A stretch of 64,000 bases of DNA from Bacillus cereus. Its GTDB lineage: Bacteria; Bacillota; Bacilli; Bacillales; Bacillaceae_G. Shown here piece by piece: positions 60,820 through 64,000 of this stretch. The DNA lies in the NCBI RefSeq assembly GCF_002584535.1, contig NZ_NUOT01000027.1:140774-204773 (forward strand), in the 5' to 3' direction. The notes under the pieces were generated by a model. It was not told the origin of the DNA and searched no databases. It was given only the letters and a program-made list of their open reading frames with translations. The position numbers were made by a program, and so were the translations under genes. Numbering within the stretch: position 1 is the stretch's first letter; every line of letters starts with the position of its first letter.

Positions 60820-62142
60820 TTATGCCTCTCTTACAGCACTTTGCATGGGAACTTGCCCTTCTTTTGTTTTCGCTTTGCGCTGCGGAACCATATTAAATAC
60901 AATATTTAAAAGTACAGCTGACGCACTTCCAAGTACAATTCCGTTATCTGTTAAAATACGAACGCTTTCTGGAAGCTGAGAGAATAACGTTGGAACGACT
61001 GTTACCCCAAGTCCAATACCAACAGAGCATGCTACGATTAATAAATTTTCTTGTTTTGCAAAATCTACACTGCTTAGCATTTTAATACCGTATGCCATCA
61101 CCATACCAAACATTGCTAGCATAGCACCACCAAGCACTGGCTTCGGAATAATTGTTGTAATCGCTGCAATCTTAGGAATAAAACCAAGAACGATTAGCAT
61201 ACCACCGCATGTATAAATGATAACGCGATTACGTACCCCTGTTAATTGGACAAGACCTACGTTTTGAGAATAAGTCGTATATGGAAATGCATTAAAAATA
61301 CCACCTAGGACCATCGCTAACCCTTCGGCACGGTAACCTTTAGTTAAATCTTTTTCACCGATCTTTTTATTACAAATATCCGATAAGGCAAAATACACAC
61401 CAGTTGCTTCCACAATCCCAACGCAAGCAACAAGAATCATCGTAATAACCGGCGTTAATTCAAATGTTGGTGTGCCAAAGTAAAACGGCTGAATACCGTG
61501 AAACCAGTCTGCTTCGCCAACAGCTTGGAAGCTCACCTTTCCCATAAATGCTGCAATAATTGTACCAAATAAAAGCCCTAATAATATCGAAATAGAACGG
61601 ATAAAACCATCAAAAAAGCGGTACATGAGTATAATAAATAGTAATACACCAAATGCTAATGCTAAATTTTCAAGACTACCAAAATCTTTACTTCCAACTC
61701 CCCCGGCCATGTCATTAATAGCTGCTGGAACTAATGTAACTCCAATCACTGTAACGACAGAACCCGTTACAACAGACGGGAACAGTTTCACAAGCTTTCC
61801 AAATAGCTTTGCAAAAACAACAACAAATAATCCCGCTGCAATAATTGCTCCATATATAGAAGAAACACCGTATTGTTTACCGATAGCAATCATCGGTCCC
61901 ACCGCTGTAAATGTACAACCGAGTACAACAGGAAGGCCAATTCCAAAAAAACGATTCGATAAAGCTTGTAAAATCGTTGCGACACCACACATTAATAAAT
62001 CGATGGATACTAAGTATGTTAATTCTTGTTGATTTAAGCCAAGTCCCCCGCCGACAATAAGCGGAACAATTATTGCTCCTGCATACATCGCAAGCATATG
62101 CTGAATGCCAAGGGATGCGATTTTAAATGGGTGTTGCTTCAT
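60820..62142 (-). CDS. pbuX: Xanthine permease PbuX
   Basis: The product (440 residues) has 12-14 helices of the nucleobase:cation symporter-2 family. It has FKIASLGIQHMLAMYAGAII at the N-terminus, the conserved QNVGLVQLTGVRNR motif and the second-site GIVEATGVYFALSDI. Imports xanthine. It lies two bases after xpt in an operon controlled by the guanine riboswitch. Confidence 0.9.
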   Translation of the reverse strand: MKQHPFKIASLGIQHMLAMYAGAIIVPLIVGGGLGLNQQELTYLVSIDLLMCGVATILQALSNRFFGIGLPVVLGCTFTAVGPMIAIGKQYGVSSIYGAIIAAGLFVVVFAKLFGKLVKLFPSVVTGSVVTVIGVTLVPAAINDMAGGVGSKDFGSLENLALAFGVLLFIILMYRFFDGFIRSISILLGLLFGTIIAAFMGKVSFQAVGEADWFHGIQPFYFGTPTFELTPVITMILVACVGIVEATGVYFALSDICNKKIGEKDLTKGYRAEGLAMVLGGIFNAFPYTTYSQNVGLVQLTGVRNRVIIYTCGGMLIVLGFIPKIAAITTIIPKPVLGGAMLAMFGMVMAYGIKMLSSVDFAKQENLLIVACSVGIGLGVTVVPTLFSQLPESVRILTDNGIVLGSASAVLLNIVFNMVPQRKAKTKEGQVPMQSAVREA

Positions 62143-62144
62143 GA

Positions 62145-62822
<678 letters not shown>

Positions 62823-62859
62823 CAAAAAAGAATGCTAAACCAGCAATATATTCGTCCTC

Positions 62860-62928
62860 ACTCATAGTCGAAGTATTTACGGTACTTCGGTAGAAACTTG
62901 CAGGCCATATCCCCGCGATTATATGAGT
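62860..62928 (-). promoter_or_regulatory. Purine (guanine-class) riboswitch
   Basis: On the minus strand the aptamer is ACTCATATAATCGCGGGGAT, ATGGCCTGCAAGTTTCTACC, GAAGTACCGTAAATACTTCG, ACTATGAGT. The last pairs with the first to form P1. A C precedes TATGAGT at the specificity position (ACGACTATGAGT has the C before TATG), which means guanine rather than adenine. It lies ahead of xpt. Confidence 0.9.
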
Positions 62929-62956
62929 GTAGCTAACCTATTTATTTTATAGAAGG

Positions 62957-62985
62957 ATTATAACGCACTTTTTTTATTTTGAAAA
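62957..62985 (-). promoter_or_regulatory. Probable sigma A promoter of xpt-pbuX
   Basis: On the minus strand TATAAT (62957-62962) is 17 bases from TTTTCA (62980-62985). The transcript would start just ahead of the riboswitch. Confidence 0.5.
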
Positions 62986-63184
62986 GCATTTCCAGGAAAA
63001 AACACGTACAAATTTGATGGAAATATCTTTTTCGTTCGAGTTTTGAAACCTCTTACATCTTGTATTTTTCTACTATGGGCTCATAAAATAACTAGCCCAT
63101 CTTATGTAATTGCTATTATTCCCTCTCTATCCATACACTTTATACTCCCCTTGATATAAATTTTCCAAGTTAAATCTTACACCC
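62986..63184. other. Intergenic stretch without a visible gene
   Basis: No supported coding frame is seen. A short GGGCTC...GAGCCC-like dyad (GGGCTCATAAAATAACTAGCCC, 63077-63098) is present. Confidence 0.5.
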
Positions 63185-63624
63185 CATGCCCATCAACCTA
63201 GGCTTATATAAGTTTAATTTCAGGTGAGATTTTTTCTTTTTTCTAGAGATCCAGTGTAAGTTCTTTAAAGATTTGCATACCAAATAAACCTATCAGGTTT
63301 CATTTTTTTGATTACGCTACATGATTGTGAGACATAGAAAAGTTGTATACGACGCTTAAGATATCAAAGACTGTTTTCTTCTCATACCTATGGGATTTCC
63401 GGCCGTTTTTCTGTAAGAGATTAAACAGACGAAACAATATCTTTATTAATTCTTGAGTGTTTTCTTGTAAAGATTGATAAATAAGTGAAAAATAATCTTT
63501 TATGATATAAATCGCTTTATATTCACTTAATTCTCGTTTCTTCTTGATGAGGAGTAATTGGCGCATTTGAAACATGGTGGAAGAACAAAGAGGGATACTT
63601 ATTAATTGTCCGTATAAGTGGCAC
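63185..63624 (-). mobile_element. IS231 (IS4 family) right end, interrupted
   Basis: CATGCCCATCAACCTAGG at 63185 matches the IS231 terminal inverted repeat (consensus CATGCCCATCAACTTAAG, from memory). The transposase C-terminus follows on the minus strand up to 63624, where an IS6-type inverted repeat begins. Only the right end is in the window. Confidence 0.75.
63312..63623 (-). pseudogene. IS231-type transposase, 5' part lost
   Basis: The frame runs from the junction at 63623 to the stop at 63312. It reads [20 protein letters not shown], then [20 protein letters not shown], ending [20 protein letters not shown] and YNFSMSHN. This is the IS231 C-terminal end ([14 protein letters not shown]). 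The front three quarters, with most of the catalytic DDE part, are absent because of the IS6 insertion. An ORF call starting at the internal Met (63575) would look like an 87-residue gene. Confidence 0.8.
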
Positions 63625-64000
63625 GGTTCTGTTGCAAAGTTTTCTACATGGAGCTACACCCTAGAAAACAGGATCTAGGAGAATCAGGCATGAGGTATTT
63701 TAAAGGAAAACAATTCAAGAAAGAGATTATTTTAGTAGCTGTCGGCTACTACTGTCGTTTTTCTTTAAGTTATCGCGATGCCTCTGAAATTCTGAAAGAA
63801 CGTGGCATTTCAGTTCACCCAACAACCATCATGCGATGGGTTCATGAATATGGCAATCTCATCTATCAAATTTGGAAAATGAAAAATAAATCTGCACGAT
63901 TATCTTGGCATTTGGATGAGACTTATATCAAAATTAAGGGAGAGTGGCGTTATCTCTATCGTGCAATTGATAAAGATGGACACACATTGGATATTCAACT
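63625..64000 (+). mobile_element. IS6-family insertion sequence (IS240/IS26-like), left end
   Basis: GGTTCTGTTGCAAAGTTT at 63625 is an IS6-type terminal inverted repeat. It is followed after 47 bases by the transposase start. The element continues past the window edge. It is inserted in the IS231 transposase gene. Confidence 0.8.
63690..64000 (+). CDS. IS6-family transposase, 5' portion (runs off the window)
   Basis: The frame from the ATG at 63690 (behind CTAGGAGA) is open to the edge. It reads MRYFKGKQFKKEIILVAVGY, RDASEILKERGISVHPTTIM, then WHLDETYIKIKGEWRYLYRA and IDKDGHTLDIQL. The HPTT...RW helix-turn-helix and the WHLDETYIK motif (first catalytic Asp) and AIDKDG are classic for IS6 DDE transposases. 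Confidence 0.9.
   Translation, partial: MRYFKGKQFKKEIILVAVGYYCRFSLSYRDASEILKERGISVHPTTIMRWVHEYGNLIYQIWKMKNKSARLSWHLDETYIKIKGEWRYLYRAIDKDGHTLDIQ

Noticed and set aside
63312-63575. Independent 87-residue gene
   Set aside because: The frame continues upstream without a start codon to the IS6 border and reads as the IS231 transposase C-terminus; the Met at 63575 is internal.

Overview
The window looks like chromosome of a Bacillus cereus group bacterium. The DNA is AT-rich, ribosome-binding sites are strong (AAAGGAGG type), and TTG or GTG starts are common. The gene content fits that group: the spore germination antiporter gerN, the spore protein sspH, a Fur-regulated fbpB, a DUF3951 protein, bcr-like interspersed repeats and IS231 sequence. 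There is no phage, CRISPR array, rRNA or tRNA. Most of the window is ordinary chromosomal backbone with many short transcription units, usually closed by clear intrinsic terminators.

Layout. 1-8.3 kb: a cation-efflux gene remnant at the left edge, an Asp-box repeat protein, an ECF sigma/anti-sigma pair, a degenerate PP2C-like protein, a MarR/DUF3147/hydrolase unit, a phosphatase and a penicillin-recognising-type serine hydrolase whose membrane anchor lies upstream of its only standard start codon. 8.3-16.5 kb: cupin, lipoprotein, an MFS exporter divergent from an XRE-TPR regulator with a duplicated operator between them, sspH, a small ABM/dienelactone-hydrolase operon, azlCD and a frameshifted TrmB-type regulator. 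16.7-27.7 kb: Nudix, HD, VOC and GNAT enzymes, a dead Nudix gene, a four-gene ArsR/ABC-2 transporter operon, a nitroreductase, DUF4870, YdcF and DUF421 proteins. 27.7-37.6 kb: MATE pump with MerR regulator, gerN, an aminotransferase, the acetate symporter pair, a fatty acid hydroxylase, a LysE exporter and a YqcI/YcgG protein.

37.7-49 kb: cspD with its own promoter and long leader, DUF2524, a zinc-finger/RNase H pair, queT under a preQ1 riboswitch, aldose epimerase, RNase HI, an EamA transporter, isochorismatase, a tandem GNAT, acetoacetate-CoA ligase, fbpB and the 5'-3' exonuclease ypcP. 48.9-53.5 kb is the most unusual part. An Mg2+ M-box riboswitch with promoter and terminator leads through an unannotated 34-codon proline-containing ORF into a truncated mgtA. 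Next to it is a tight three-gene operon: a Gly-tailed lipoprotein, a glutathionylspermidine-synthase-type ATP-grasp ligase and a four-helix DUF350 membrane protein, with a divergent acidic protein. A cluster of bcr-like repeats follows. 53.5-64 kb: rhodanese, the ypbS/dynA region, an overlooked 28-codon ORF behind a perfect Fur box, a DUF418 protein, and xpt-pbuX under a guanine riboswitch. The right edge is an IS6-family element inserted into an IS231 transposase gene.

Self-contained regulatory units visible from sequence alone are Mg2+ (M-box), preQ1, guanine, iron (Fur boxes at 59.4 kb; a weaker one at fbpB) and the XRE-TPR operator pair. The best candidate for a poorly described system is the lipoprotein/ATP-grasp/DUF350 operon at 50.3-52.3 kb. 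Identities are from recognition of motifs and family signatures by eye; no database search was run.
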